Below, one piece after another: positions 9,065 through 18,112 of a stretch of DNA of 63,144 nt. This stretch comes from Candidatus Cloacimonadota bacterium (lineage in GTDB: Bacteria; Cloacimonadota; Cloacimonadia; Cloacimonadales; Cloacimonadaceae). The stretch covers positions 1 through 63,144 of the forward strand of contig JALOBM010000005.1 in NCBI GenBank assembly GCA_023228285.1, read 5' to 3'. Both the position numbers and the translations under genes were made by a program. The notes below the pieces were generated by a model. That model ran no database searches and had not been told where the DNA came from. It saw nothing but the letters and a program-made list of their open reading frames with translations. Within the stretch, counting starts at the first letter, position 1. Each line of letters starts with the position of its first letter.

Positions 9065-9622
9065 ATGACAAAATTGAAGACTTCTCCCGCCTACCTGATC
9101 ATGCTTATAATCCTTGTGGCAGATCAGCTTACAAAGCTATTAATAAGGATCAACCTGGATTTACATCATAGTATTCCCATATTTTCCAATATCTTTGGGG
9201 ATACTTTTATGCTCACTCATGTGAACAATACCGGTGCCGCCTTCAGCATTGGCTTTTCCAGTGATGTTACCAACCGGATATTCTTTATAGTAACTACACT
9301 TTTGGCCATTATCTTGATCCTCTACCTGCTATACCAAAGCACTCACCGCATACAGGTAATAGCTTTTGGGCTGGTAATGGGCGGAGCCTTGGGAAATCTT
9401 TTCGACAGAATTTTTCGAGGTGGAGTTACAGATTTTATCGACGTGGACTTTCCGGATTTCATAATGCAGAGATTCCCCATTTTCAACATTGCAGACAGTG
9501 CGATCTTTATCGCTGTATGTCTGCTGATTATCGATATGCTTCTTATCAAGGACGCTCAAGCTGTAGAGGCTGATGATTGTTCGGAACAAATCCATGAAGA
9601 GATTCATACCAAGGAGATATAA
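9065..9622 (+). CDS. lspA: Signal peptidase II (lipoprotein signal peptidase)
   Basis: Integral membrane aspartyl protease that removes signal peptides from prolipoproteins. The 185 residues have four hydrophobic segments and the conserved motifs VNNTGAAFS, GGALGNLFDRIFRGGVTDFI (catalytic Asp in GVTDF) and FNIADSAIF (second catalytic Asp). The C-terminal 20 residues are acidic and variable. Its stop abuts the next ATG exactly, so the downstream secreted-protein gene is probably co-transcribed. Confidence 0.93.
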   Translation: MTKLKTSPAYLIMLIILVADQLTKLLIRINLDLHHSIPIFSNIFGDTFMLTHVNNTGAAFSIGFSSDVTNRIFFIVTTLLAIILILYLLYQSTHRIQVIAFGLVMGGALGNLFDRIFRGGVTDFIDVDFPDFIMQRFPIFNIADSAIFIAVCLLIIDMLLIKDAQAVEADDCSEQIHEEIHTKEI

Positions 9623-11023
9623 ATGAAAGGTATAGTTCTTAGTGTTTTAATCCTGACTTTTACGGTCGGAATCATGGCAGATGTATTGACCTGTTATGAT
9701 GTTCAATATACTACGAATACCAACGGCAATTCACCCTACAAGGATCAAACTGTTACTGTAGGCGCTGTAGTAAGCGCATTAATCCCGAATACCGGTTTGT
9801 ACCTCAGCGATCCTGAAGGCGGACCATGGAGTGGTCTCTACGTCTACGGAAGAAATGCCGCTGCAGCATTGGCCATAGGAGATTTTGTAAATATTACCGG
9901 AGAGATCATGGAGTACTCCGGCCTTACAGAGATGAGCCTGCCCGATACTTGGGAAATCATATCCAGCAGTAATCCTATCCCCGAGGCAATAGACCTCAGC
10001 ACTGCTGAAGTACCTTACAACAATAATATTTCTGAGCAGTGGGAAGGCGTATTGGTTAGCATATACGATCTCACTGTAGTTTCAACTCCCGATACTTACG
10101 GCCAATGGAGAGTCTCCAGCGGCAGCGCTCAATCCATGATTGACGACGTTATGTACCGCCCTACTTCAATCAACGTCGGCGATACCTGGTACAGGATTTC
10201 CGGAATTGTGGATCAACATACCAGTGCTGGATATAAAATAAATCCTCGCAGTGCGCAAGACATGGTAAAAGAAGACAACATTGATAATTCTCAGATTACT
10301 GTATCCTCCGTAGCTAATGCCGCTATCGGTGAAAGCCATGTTCTGAATGTGGAGACTACTCATATTAGCCAGGAATGGAATGTTCAATCCTATGCTATGA
10401 GTTTGCAATACGATGCCAATTCCCTTGAATTTGAAGATGTGATCATCGACAGTACACTTACACTGAGTCAACCCACCATATCTCATTTAGGTACCGGTGA
10501 GCTGAAAATCATGTATCAAGCTGCTGAACAGATGATCTCTACTTCTCCCGCTGTACTTCTAAAGTTGAAGTTCAAAGTAAAAAGTTATGGTAACCTTGAA
10601 GTTGCCATCACCGAATTCATGTATAATGATATCGTACTTAGCAGTCTAAATTCGGGCATAATCAACGTAAAAATCACTGAGAACAAAGCTCACCTTTCCA
10701 TCTCCGGATCCGTTACTGGGAAAAACAGCTTCAATCCCTCCATGAATGAGAAGATCAAGATCGAATACGGAACCAAACTTGGTTTTATGGCCAAAGCAAT
10801 TGTGCGCATTTACGACGCTCAAGGGCGTTTAGTCGCAACTCCTGTAAACAAAAACTTCAACAGCCCCACTGGATTCGAGAATATTATGTGGGATGGACGC
10901 GACAGCAACATGAAGCGGCTTGAACCAGGCTTGTATTACTGCCATGCTGAGATCAGCAACAGAGAAACCAGCAAAAGATACTCAACGGTACAACCTATCG
11001 TGATTAAAACACGTTTGAAATGA
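9623..11023 (+). CDS. Secreted multidomain protein (OB-like, cohesin-like, FlgD-like)
   Basis: This 466-residue protein begins with a signal peptide (residues 1-18). Residues 20-215 resemble OB-fold/lamin-like surface modules: VTVGAVVSAL, LYVYGRNAA, GDFVNITGEI. Residues 225-350 look like a cohesin-type beta-sandwich (SMSLQYD-like core, VLLKLKFKV). The last 75 residues are a FlgD-like Ig domain: VRIYDAQGRLV, MWDGRDSNMKRL, LEPGLYYCHAEI. A canonical PNP-type sorting motif is not clear, so the export route is inferred from the lineage. GGAGAT precedes the ATG. The next gene encodes a PorV-like barrel. Confidence 0.75.
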   Translation: MKGIVLSVLILTFTVGIMADVLTCYDVQYTTNTNGNSPYKDQTVTVGAVVSALIPNTGLYLSDPEGGPWSGLYVYGRNAAAALAIGDFVNITGEIMEYSGLTEMSLPDTWEIISSSNPIPEAIDLSTAEVPYNNNISEQWEGVLVSIYDLTVVSTPDTYGQWRVSSGSAQSMIDDVMYRPTSINVGDTWYRISGIVDQHTSAGYKINPRSAQDMVKEDNIDNSQITVSSVANAAIGESHVLNVETTHISQEWNVQSYAMSLQYDANSLEFEDVIIDSTLTLSQPTISHLGTGELKIMYQAAEQMISTSPAVLLKLKFKVKSYGNLEVAITEFMYNDIVLSSLNSGIINVKITENKAHLSISGSVTGKNSFNPSMNEKIKIEYGTKLGFMAKAIVRIYDAQGRLVATPVNKNFNSPTGFENIMWDGRDSNMKRLEPGLYYCHAEISNRETSKRYSTVQPIVIKTRLK

Positions 11024-11034
11024 GGGAGATAAGC

Positions 11035-11880
11035 ATGAAAAAGATACTACTATTAACACTGATCCTGATTCCCTGTGCCATGCTTCTGGCAGTTTTTGAT
11101 GATTATCAACCTTCCGCTCGTGCCCGCGGTTTTGGGGGAGCCTTCACTGGAGTTGCCGACGATGTAAATACTATGTTTTACAATCCTGCCGGACTGGCAG
11201 ATACCCATTACGAAGCCAAGATTGGTTTTTCTCAGCTTAACGGTGAAAAGTTTTCTGAGTACAAAACCATAGCAATAGGCCTCTCTCTTCCCAAGCGTCT
11301 TGGTACTATGGGCGCCGGTGTTCGCATGATGGATGTGGATTATGAGGATTTTACCCTGTATCGGGATCAGATCTATACTCTCAGTCATGCCTTCACCCTG
11401 CAAAAGGATATTCATTCCACCATCAACGTTGGATATAACCTCAATTACTATAACTTGCGCTTTGACGACGATGACGATACTGATGATGCTTTTGGGCTTG
11501 ATCTTGGCGTTACAGCACTCTTACACACCCGTACAAAGCTTGGTTTTGCAGTTACTAACCTCACAAAATCCAAGATGGGCTTCGAGAATCAGATTGATCT
11601 TCCCAGCAAACTAGCCTTGGGCATATCCTACATCCCCTACGATGGAGTTACGACTACTGTAGAAGTGAAGAAGGATTTTGCCGAAACCACAGAGTTTATG
11701 GGCGGTGTGGAAGCCAGAATCTTCGATCCCCTGTATATTCGCGCCGGTGTACATCAAAATCCCGCTACATATTCTGCTGGAGCTACCTTTGTGTTGGAAG
11801 GAGTATCTTTGGATTACTCCTTTACCATGCATTCTGTACTGTCACCCACTCATTACATAAACTTAGGCTACAATTTCTAA
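11035..11880 (+). CDS. PorV/PorQ-like outer-membrane beta-barrel protein
   Basis: A 281-residue protein with a signal peptide (MKKILLLTLILIPCAMLLA) followed by SARARGFGGAFTGVADDVNT and FYNPAGLAD, the N-terminal signature of the PorV/PorQ/UPF0164 barrels. Alternating-residue beta-strands continue to the aromatic C-terminus (NLGYNF). PorV carries cargo to the type IX attachment complex in Bacteroidota; here that role is inferred. I chose ATG 11035 (GGGAGATAAGC upstream) because the earlier ATG at 11020 would extend the signal peptide and overlap the preceding gene. Confidence 0.75.
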   Translation: MKKILLLTLILIPCAMLLAVFDDYQPSARARGFGGAFTGVADDVNTMFYNPAGLADTHYEAKIGFSQLNGEKFSEYKTIAIGLSLPKRLGTMGAGVRMMDVDYEDFTLYRDQIYTLSHAFTLQKDIHSTINVGYNLNYYNLRFDDDDDTDDAFGLDLGVTALLHTRTKLGFAVTNLTKSKMGFENQIDLPSKLALGISYIPYDGVTTTVEVKKDFAETTEFMGGVEARIFDPLYIRAGVHQNPATYSAGATFVLEGVSLDYSFTMHSVLSPTHYINLGYNF

Positions 11881-11890
11881 AGGAGATATT

Positions 11891-12169
11891 ATGGCAACTA
11901 GCTTCAGACGTTTTTTCCCCGCATACTTACCGCTATTGTTAGAAATCTTCAGACACTTCAAAAGAGATTTGAACCACAATGGAAACATCCGAAAAACTGA
12001 CCACAATTCCGAAAAGATGGCTACCATAGAACATCTGCTAGTACGCTTGGAAAAGAAGATCCAATTCAACCGCGAAACATATGAGAAGATAGCCCGACGG
12101 ATATACATCTGGCTTACGATAAACAGTATTATTCTCATAGCTATCGGGGTGAAGATCTTCTTCTATTGA
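11891..12169 (+). CDS. Small membrane-anchored protein of unknown function
   Basis: A 92-residue protein with an excellent ribosome site (AAAGGAGATATT-ATG). The N-terminal 70 residues are basic and helical, possibly amphipathic (LLVRLEKKIQFNRETYEKI). One transmembrane helix closes the protein (IWLTINSIILIAIGVKIFF), giving a C-tail-anchored topology. It starts ten bases after the PorV-like gene and is followed by a terminator, so it is the last gene of this operon. I do not recognise the family. Confidence 0.65.
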   Translation: MATSFRRFFPAYLPLLLEIFRHFKRDLNHNGNIRKTDHNSEKMATIEHLLVRLEKKIQFNRETYEKIARRIYIWLTINSIILIAIGVKIFFY

Positions 12170-12192
12170 GCCAGTATTCAGCCTTAATATAC

Positions 12193-12226
12193 ATACAGGT
12201 TTCTCTTTAGGGAAGCCTGTATTTTT
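12193..12226 (+). terminator. Rho-independent terminator
   Basis: An 11-bp stem (ATACAGGTTTC / GAAGCCTGTAT, one G-T pair) with an 8-nt loop is followed by TTTTA. It ends the lspA-containing operon. Confidence 0.8.
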
Positions 12227-12384
12227 ATGCTTAGCGGTAGCACTATGTCAATAGAGCCTTTTATTCCTTTGGGACCATGACCAATTACTAATGGATTATA
12301 TCTTGGTTTTGATTATGAAGTGTTCTATAAAAGATAGTGCCACAAGTATCTACAGAAAACGTACAAGGCATCTTCGATAAAGGT

Positions 12385-12412
12385 TTGACAAAGAAGATGG
12401 AAATAATATTTT
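12385..12412 (+). promoter_or_regulatory. Putative promoter of the Nudix gene
   Basis: TTGACA (12385-12390), a 16-bp spacer and TATTTT (12407-12412). The ATG at 12420 would fall almost at the transcription start, so the message would be nearly leaderless. No ribosome site is visible before that ATG. Confidence 0.4.
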
Positions 12413-12419
12413 GGAATTC

Positions 12420-12955
12420 ATGAAAGAAGTAAGATCAGTTAAAGACCTGTATCAGAATGCGAACTACTGCCAGTCATGTGGCGGACGACTTGAGCTAAAG
12501 GAAGATCGGGAAGGCAAGCTTCGCGGCATCTGCCCTACTTGTGGCTTTATCCTGTATAAGAATCCCATCCCTGCTGTAGCAATATTCGCTTTAATGATAA
12601 CAGCGAACTCCTCCTGGTAAAACGTCTCTACGAACCAAGAGCCGGAATGTGGGCATTACCCAGCGGTTATATAGAGATCAATATGAGTCCCCAAGAAAAC
12701 GCTATTTCAGAGATGGAAGAAGAAACAGGGCTACTGGGAGAAGTAGATCACTTCATCGATTGGTATTATGGTTATAGTCCCATCTATCTCAGAACTCTCA
12801 GTTTGGGCTTCAGAATGAGAATAATCGGTGGAGAGCTACATGCCGGCGATGATGCGGAAGACACCAGATTCTTCCAACTGGACAAACTACCCCCAATAGC
12901 TTTTGACGCACATAGGCATTATATCAAACTGGAAACAGGCATCAATGCCCGCTAA
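12420..12955 (+). pseudogene. Nudix hydrolase with zinc ribbon, frameshifted
   Basis: The first frame encodes a zinc ribbon (CQSC and CPTC) and the start of a Nudix domain (NPIPAVAIFA), then runs into TAA at 12618. The other frame resumes seamlessly with NDNSELLLVKRLYEPRAGMW and continues to TAA 12953-12955. Losing one T in the run near 12589-12594 explains the break. The Nudix box is also imperfect: in GYIEINM the first Glu is Met, and the Arg of REUxEE is Ser (SEMEEETG). Either the gene is decaying or there is a base-call error; the box changes favour decay. The intact protein would be about 178 residues. Confidence 0.75.
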
Positions 12956-12965
12956 GGAGGTTCCC

Positions 12966-13640
12966 TTGAAGCTTAGATACTTTGCCCATGCTTCCTTCCA
13001 GATTATTACTGATGAAGGGATAAGTATCATTATCGATCCTTGGTTGGATCAGAATTCTCTATCTCCAGTGAAGTCAAATGAAATAAAAGCAAACTATATA
13101 CTGCTGTCACATGCCCATGGTGATCATTGCAGTGATGCTTTGAAGATTGCGGATAAGAATGCTTTAGTAGTAGCTGTATCTGAGCTGGCAGGTTACTACA
13201 AAGCAGCCGGATGTAAGACACACGCCATGCAGATTGGTGGTGCTTTCCAATTCGATTTTGGCTCTGTGAGATTCGTAAAAGCGGAACATGGCAGCATGAC
13301 TCCTGATGGCAGATATGGGGGACTTGCCGCCGGAATAATCGTGACCATCGATGGGATATCAATATACCACATGGGAGACACAGGCTTGTTTGGAGACATC
13401 AGATTGATCGCTGAAATGCACAAAATTGACTATCTGCTTGTACCCATCGGCGGCAATTATACCATGGATCCTGCGGACGCAGCTATCGCCTGTTCCTGGC
13501 TGAAACCCCGCCTCGCCATTCCCATGCATTACAACACTTTCCCGCTAATAAAGCAAGATCCCGCACATTTTGCAGAGCTTTGCAAAGTGCACGGGATCAT
13601 AGTGAAGATAATGCAACCAGGAGAGACAATCAACCTTTAA
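12966..13640 (+). CDS. UPF0173-type metal-dependent hydrolase (metallo-beta-lactamase fold)
   Basis: A 224-residue protein of the UlaG/YtkL-like branch of the metallo-beta-lactamase fold. The metal ligands are visible: HAHGDH near residue 55, the AEHGS His, GDTGLFGD and the late MHYNTFP His. The exact substrate of UPF0173 proteins is unknown. The start is TTG at 12966, six bases after AAGGAGG, which overlaps the stop of the Nudix gene; the longer frame from 12903 lies inside that gene. Its 3' end overlaps the convergent tpx gene by 11 bp. Confidence 0.85.
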   Translation: MKLRYFAHASFQIITDEGISIIIDPWLDQNSLSPVKSNEIKANYILLSHAHGDHCSDALKIADKNALVVAVSELAGYYKAAGCKTHAMQIGGAFQFDFGSVRFVKAEHGSMTPDGRYGGLAAGIIVTIDGISIYHMGDTGLFGDIRLIAEMHKIDYLLVPIGGNYTMDPADAAIACSWLKPRLAIPMHYNTFPLIKQDPAHFAELCKVHGIIVKIMQPGETINL

Positions 13641-14133
13641 GCGCGTCCAAAGCCGCCTGATAGTTGGGCTCATGTACAATGTCATCGACCAGCTCGGTAT
13701 ATACTACCTTGCCTTGATCATCGATTACTACTACTGCACGAGCTAATAAACCTGCCATAGAACCGTCCATGATCTCCAGGCCATAGTCCTTGCCAAAATT
13801 CCGGTCTCGCATCTCAGATAGCGTATAAACCCTGTCTATACCTTCTGCTCCACAGAATCTCCCCAAAGCAAAGGGTAAATCTCTGGATATTCCCAATACA
13901 ACCGTATTTTCCAGTGCTGCTGCTTCAGCGTTGAATTTGCGGACGCTTGTAGCACACACACCAGTATCGATGGAAGGATATATGTTCAATAGTATCTTCT
14001 TCCCCTTATATTGATCCAAACTAACGTCCGTCAGATCCCCGGCAGTTAGCACAAAATTCTTTGCGATCGTTCCCGGTTTGGGCATCTCCCCTATTGTGTT
14101 GATTGGATTGCCTTTTAGTTTTATTTTAGCCAT
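13630..14133 (-). CDS. tpx: Thiol peroxidase (atypical 2-Cys peroxiredoxin)
   Basis: Reduces hydroperoxides with thioredoxin-derived electrons. The 167 residues match Tpx length. The peroxidatic Cys is in PSIDTGVCATSVRKFN near residue 60, and the resolving Cys is in GRFCGAEG near residue 95. KILLNIYPS and RAVVVIDDQGKVVY are typical family segments. The gene is monocistronic and convergent with the UPF0173 gene. In an anaerobe its role is protection against incidental oxygen exposure. Confidence 0.93.
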   Translation of the reverse strand: MAKIKLKGNPINTIGEMPKPGTIAKNFVLTAGDLTDVSLDQYKGKKILLNIYPSIDTGVCATSVRKFNAEAAALENTVVLGISRDLPFALGRFCGAEGIDRVYTLSEMRDRNFGKDYGLEIMDGSMAGLLARAVVVIDDQGKVVYTELVDDIVHEPNYQAALDALKG

Positions 14134-14250
14134 TGTATTACCTCGTTTGTTTGATATTCTACTTATATGATAGGCATTTTGTCCAGAAATGCAAATCCAT
14201 TATTAATCCGATCCGGATGATCCTTGCATCCCCTGTTTGCCAACCAGAGA

Positions 14251-14337
14251 TCAAGCAGATATAATCGTGTGATAAAGCAGTGCTCACTCGATGATAACGG
14301 GATGATATCTACTTCAGACCTCGATAACTTAAAGGGA
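14251..14337 (+). repeat. Interspersed palindromic repeat, copy 2 (partial)
   Basis: Shares TCAAGCAGATATAA, the core CTCACTCGATGATAAC and the downstream TCGATAAC with the other copies. It lies between tpx and the GNAT gene and ends just beyond that gene's stop at 14349. The left arm of the core palindrome is degenerate here. Confidence 0.6.
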
Positions 14338-14348
14338 CTGTGCTGTTC

Positions 14349-17300
14349 TTAGGCTTTAGTGAGCTTGATCCGTAACAAATCCTGTGCCATTTTATCATTC
14401 AAGTTTGCGTTCGAAAAAACAATGAATATTGGATCAAGGATATCTCCGGCTTTGCAAAGCTCTCTACTATATACCATATTGCGCGCCATGAGATATTGTG
14501 CTTTTACAGTAAACGCTGAGTGCCCGTATAAATCGGACATTACATTCATGCTGATCTTCTCATTGCGAATTCTGCTCACAGCGTAGTTTCCTTGCGGATA
14601 GCAGGCGTATTCTGATTTACGATACTCTTGCCAATTCCCATGTTCATCCAAGAAGCCGAATACTGCGTCAGGAAGCACATTTTTGCTGTTTACAAAGATG
14701 TATTGATAGAAGGATTCGTATCCTGCACGTTTGGGCCAGGAGACGATTTCCACACTGTTCAGCAGAACAGGAATTCCTGGCATTGTAAGGAACAATGACC
14801 TGTATCTTGCTCCCTTGAGGAACTCAATCTCTTCTATTGCGGTTTCCCAGCTAAGTCCCTGCCACAGATTTTGATACTGATCATAATAATCAGCTCTCTG
14901 CAGAACGTGCTTTTCACGCAGCAGCTTGGCTTCATTCATGGAGCTTGGCATCATAAACAATCCCCCCACAAAGGGATTTCTACCGGCTCTGGGGCCGAAG
15001 TCTGGTTCTGCGGACTCTAGGCATTCAATAACATCCATTTTCAAGCTTGATATAAGAGGGAATCTATTGTCTTTTGCAGCACTAAAGCTGAGTGAGCCAT
15101 TATTGATAGTGATCTCAGACGCGCCTTCATGTGTATCTATGGTGCCAACACTATTTAGAATCAAGCGTTTACAATCCAGATCGAAATATGGGAAACGCAG
15201 CTTTGCATCCAGAATACTAAGTCCCGCATTATCCAGGGGCAAGCTGTGGATGGTATCTTCCGTTGCGGAAGCTGAATAGTTTTGAGAGGGAATTTCCAGA
15301 GTATGCTCCAAACTCAATTTATGGTGATGCACTGGCTTGAGAGCAATTACATCCGGAAATATCGGATTGTGATTGTTGCTTATCACATCAACGCTATTGT
15401 AATGAGCAGGAGAATCAAAGCTCTTTCCCATTACGAAATTCCTAAATGCCCCAGCAGATTGGAAGAGATTGTGATACACTCTGATCGCAGGACTCTTCAT
15501 ATCCATTGTAGATTTGATATCTGCAAGAGCTACATCCAATAGCAGGAAGTTGTATTCAAAGGAAAGATTCCAGCCTTTATGCCAAGTAAGGCAGTGTGTG
15601 TTGTCACTGCTCTGTTTAGCAAAAATCCAGGGTTCGGATATTGAATTGGGATCGAAATCATCCAAAGTTAACTGATCGCAATCTGTAAGCATACTTATCA
15701 CTTCAGAATTCTGCATAAACTTGCATTCCTTGATGTAAAAAGATATTCTTTGCCGCAAATTCAAGTCCATTGCATCATCAGGTATATTCTGAAACTTGAA
15801 AACAAGATCCAATTCACCGGAAGGAAACAATGTGAAAACCTTGGAAAACTTTAATCCGATGTGTTTTCTGCTCTCATAGAATACTTCCATACTTGCAGAG
15901 TCTCCGGATTGGCTATAGCAAATCCTCTCAGGGTCTTGTTCTTCAAATTCGCCGCTATATGGCTGCCCAAAATCACAGGGGGAGTATCTTGTAGTAGTGG
16001 GTTTCTGGTCGGAGTAAAAATATGCCCAATTATTCTGATTTTTTAGCGGCATTTTCACATAGCTGTTAGCGGCTATGATAAAGGCATCGCTTTTTGTGCC
16101 TTTTGCATCACATCCCCGGTTTGTAAGTATCGGTGTGCTTTCATGTGTGAAATATTGCTGTTCTGTGGAATCCTGAGTTTTAACTTTCACCTCTATTTCA
16201 GGATTGTAGACTGCGGAGCCGCTTGTTTGATATCGGAGAGTATAGGTTTGTTTCTCTCGAGCGTTCAGGCTTATCTCAAGTACCTTTGTTTGGATTTGTA
16301 CTTTATCATCATCGGGAAAGATCAATCTGAAACTTGCTGGGACTTCCAACATACTCTCCACATTCAAGTACATATATTGATCCGTATCAGTTTGAACCGG
16401 TCCATAGCTCAGTAGTTTGATATCGAGAGGTTGGAATATTTCCTGAGATATACCCAAGACTACTGACTTGCCTGCTACGCATAGTTTTGTCTTAATTGCA
16501 GGTAGTACTTCCCATTCGCTGGTTGCTCCGTCAAAAAAGAGCGGAGTGTATTCAGCATCTATTGTTCTTGATGGTTCGGCTTTAGCGTTAAGTTTCAGCT
16601 TATAATCGATGAGTTCGTTGTCTTCACTTTTCAATGAGAAATCGTTGTAATCGGGACTAAAACTCTCATAATGGAATTTTATAGAGTATTTTAAACCAAA
16701 AACTACTTTTGCTCTGTTTGCTTTACAACTGATGTGAAAATCCGGGCTATGGATCTCCACAATCTCCCTTGATCCTTTTTCTACGACCACTTTCAAGCTT
16801 TTTCCATCTTTCTGCCAAAGGTAGGAGTAATATGTGAAACCGTTTTCCTTCTCTCCGTCAGTAATGATCGACAGATCTCGTACCTGGTCTTTATACCAGT
16901 TAAAATAGTCAAAATATGGGGCCAACAATTCATGACTAATGATTCCAGGGAGATAGTTCAACAGATAAGTGCTGGGATTTTGCATCTCTTGCCAGAAGAA
17001 ACCACATTTTTTGTATAATGGTATAGCTTTAGTGTTTCCCGGCCATGTAAACAGGCTTAGCACCGGAATCTTGAGTTCTAGTGTTTTATATACACAGGCG
17101 TGAAGTAGTTTCTTGCCAATTCCACAACCGTGATAATCTGGTAGAACGTTCAGCATACAAATATGAGTCTGTTTCTTTGCTTCACACAAGATATCCACAT
17201 ATCCCAATACCTGATCTTTATACAGGGCTACATATTGTGCCACAGCTGAGCTGTTTGCCTGTTCTGAGATAACCTGCTCTGTGCTGTAGTTGAACACCAT

Positions 17301-17402
17301 ACCATTCCATTCTGAACTGCTATTGTTCCACATTTCCGCTAATCCCGCGGCATGCTTTGGTTCATATTCACAAATAACAATGTCATCGTAATTCAGTTTC
17401 AT
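14349..17402 (-). CDS. GNAT acetyltransferase fused to a very large unknown region
   Basis: Residues 1-150 of this 1017-residue protein are a GNAT N-acetyltransferase domain, with the acetyl-CoA loop in LNVLPDYHGCGIGKKLL and a typical NTKAIPLYKKCGF end. The other 860 residues are beta-rich and aromatic and match nothing I know. They include NPFVGGLFMMPSS near residue 800 and a tract resembling carbohydrate-active beta-sandwich folds (TWHKGWNLSFEYN, WQGLSWETAIEEIEFL). There is no signal peptide or membrane segment, so the protein is cytoplasmic. Minus-strand TTGACA boxes lie near 17455-17465. It may be an acetyl-transfer or sugar-processing enzyme; function is unknown. Confidence 0.7.
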   Translation of the reverse strand: MKLNYDDIVICEYEPKHAAGLAEMWNNSSSEWNGMVFNYSTEQVISEQANSSAVAQYVALYKDQVLGYVDILCEAKKQTHICMLNVLPDYHGCGIGKKLLHACVYKTLELKIPVLSLFTWPGNTKAIPLYKKCGFFWQEMQNPSTYLLNYLPGIISHELLAPYFDYFNWYKDQVRDLSIITDGEKENGFTYYSYLWQKDGKSLKVVVEKGSREIVEIHSPDFHISCKANRAKVVFGLKYSIKFHYESFSPDYNDFSLKSEDNELIDYKLKLNAKAEPSRTIDAEYTPLFFDGATSEWEVLPAIKTKLCVAGKSVVLGISQEIFQPLDIKLLSYGPVQTDTDQYMYLNVESMLEVPASFRLIFPDDDKVQIQTKVLEISLNAREKQTYTLRYQTSGSAVYNPEIEVKVKTQDSTEQQYFTHESTPILTNRGCDAKGTKSDAFIIAANSYVKMPLKNQNNWAYFYSDQKPTTTRYSPCDFGQPYSGEFEEQDPERICYSQSGDSASMEVFYESRKHIGLKFSKVFTLFPSGELDLVFKFQNIPDDAMDLNLRQRISFYIKECKFMQNSEVISMLTDCDQLTLDDFDPNSISEPWIFAKQSSDNTHCLTWHKGWNLSFEYNFLLLDVALADIKSTMDMKSPAIRVYHNLFQSAGAFRNFVMGKSFDSPAHYNSVDVISNNHNPIFPDVIALKPVHHHKLSLEHTLEIPSQNYSASATEDTIHSLPLDNAGLSILDAKLRFPYFDLDCKRLILNSVGTIDTHEGASEITINNGSLSFSAAKDNRFPLISSLKMDVIECLESAEPDFGPRAGRNPFVGGLFMMPSSMNEAKLLREKHVLQRADYYDQYQNLWQGLSWETAIEEIEFLKGARYRSLFLTMPGIPVLLNSVEIVSWPKRAGYESFYQYIFVNSKNVLPDAVFGFLDEHGNWQEYRKSEYACYPQGNYAVSRIRNEKISMNVMSDLYGHSAFTVKAQYLMARNMVYSRELCKAGDILDPIFIVFSNANLNDKMAQDLLRIKLTKA

Positions 17403-17845
17403 TCCTTCTCCATAAACAGTGATTACTTGAGTATGCTACTTAATTCGTAACGATGTCAACTGTCAATATGTTTCTCTCCGATCATAACTCCATAGACATT
17501 CTTTCAATGGTTCAAACCAGCTTGATAGTCTCCTGTCGTTCTTGCGTGAGTATTGTGTGAGTGGTTATGCCATTTTTTGACGAACATTCAGCCATATAGT
17601 ACTCTGCATCTTATAATTGAGGAAATGCCCGAATATCTGGCTCTACGCTATCGCTATAACCTGATAGCAGTATGCCTGATAATGAGAGTGCACACAAGTC
17701 CAAGAGTAACCGATTATCACCGTCGAACAGGACTTTAGACTTACGGGGACAGTTGCATATGCTAAATGTGTGGAAGAAATACACAGATTCCAGATAGTGA
17801 TTCGAATCTAGCACAAATTTTAACACGTAATCGTTTGACATTTTT

Positions 17846-18052
17846 GCAGTTGATCCAAAATGGACTACCCAATCTGAAACTAATCTCAGCGGCTATAACG
17901 TTTTACGGAGCGATTCTCAACGAAGGATGAAACCATCTGACTTGGGATGGGAAAGATACCTATGGTAAAAAATGTGCGGAAGCGGCGTTTTCTTCGTAAG
18001 AGTATCGGGAAAGGGTCTTAACCTTCAATACAAGATTGTCCTGATGAAATAG
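17846..18052 (+). pseudogene. Remnant of a T9SS-sorted secreted protein, two frameshifts
   Basis: Three reading frames together spell the end of a Cloacimonadota-type surface protein. First VDPKWTTQSETNLSGYNV, a fibronectin-III-like motif. Then, after a shift and a TGA, HLTWDGKDTYGKK. After a second shift comes CGSGVFFVRVSGKG, then LNLQYKIVLMK and a stop at 18050-18052. The last parts form the typical W-DGKD-G, SGVYF, K-LMK sorting domain seen in intact form at 293-3073. No N-terminal part remains, so this is a decayed gene. Confidence 0.7.
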
Positions 18053-18076
18053 TATCAAATGACTATAGGATGTCTT

Positions 18077-18112
18077 AAAGCCTTGCTTACCAAAGAAGCA
18101 AGGCTTTTTATT
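18077..18112 (+). terminator. Rho-independent terminator of the decayed gene
   Basis: A 12-bp perfect stem (AAAGCCTTGCTT / AAGCAAGGCTTT) with a 7-nt loop is followed by TTATTTT. It sits 24 bp after the stop of the pseudogene, which it presumably once served. It also insulates the hydrogenase operon from upstream transcription. Confidence 0.85.
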
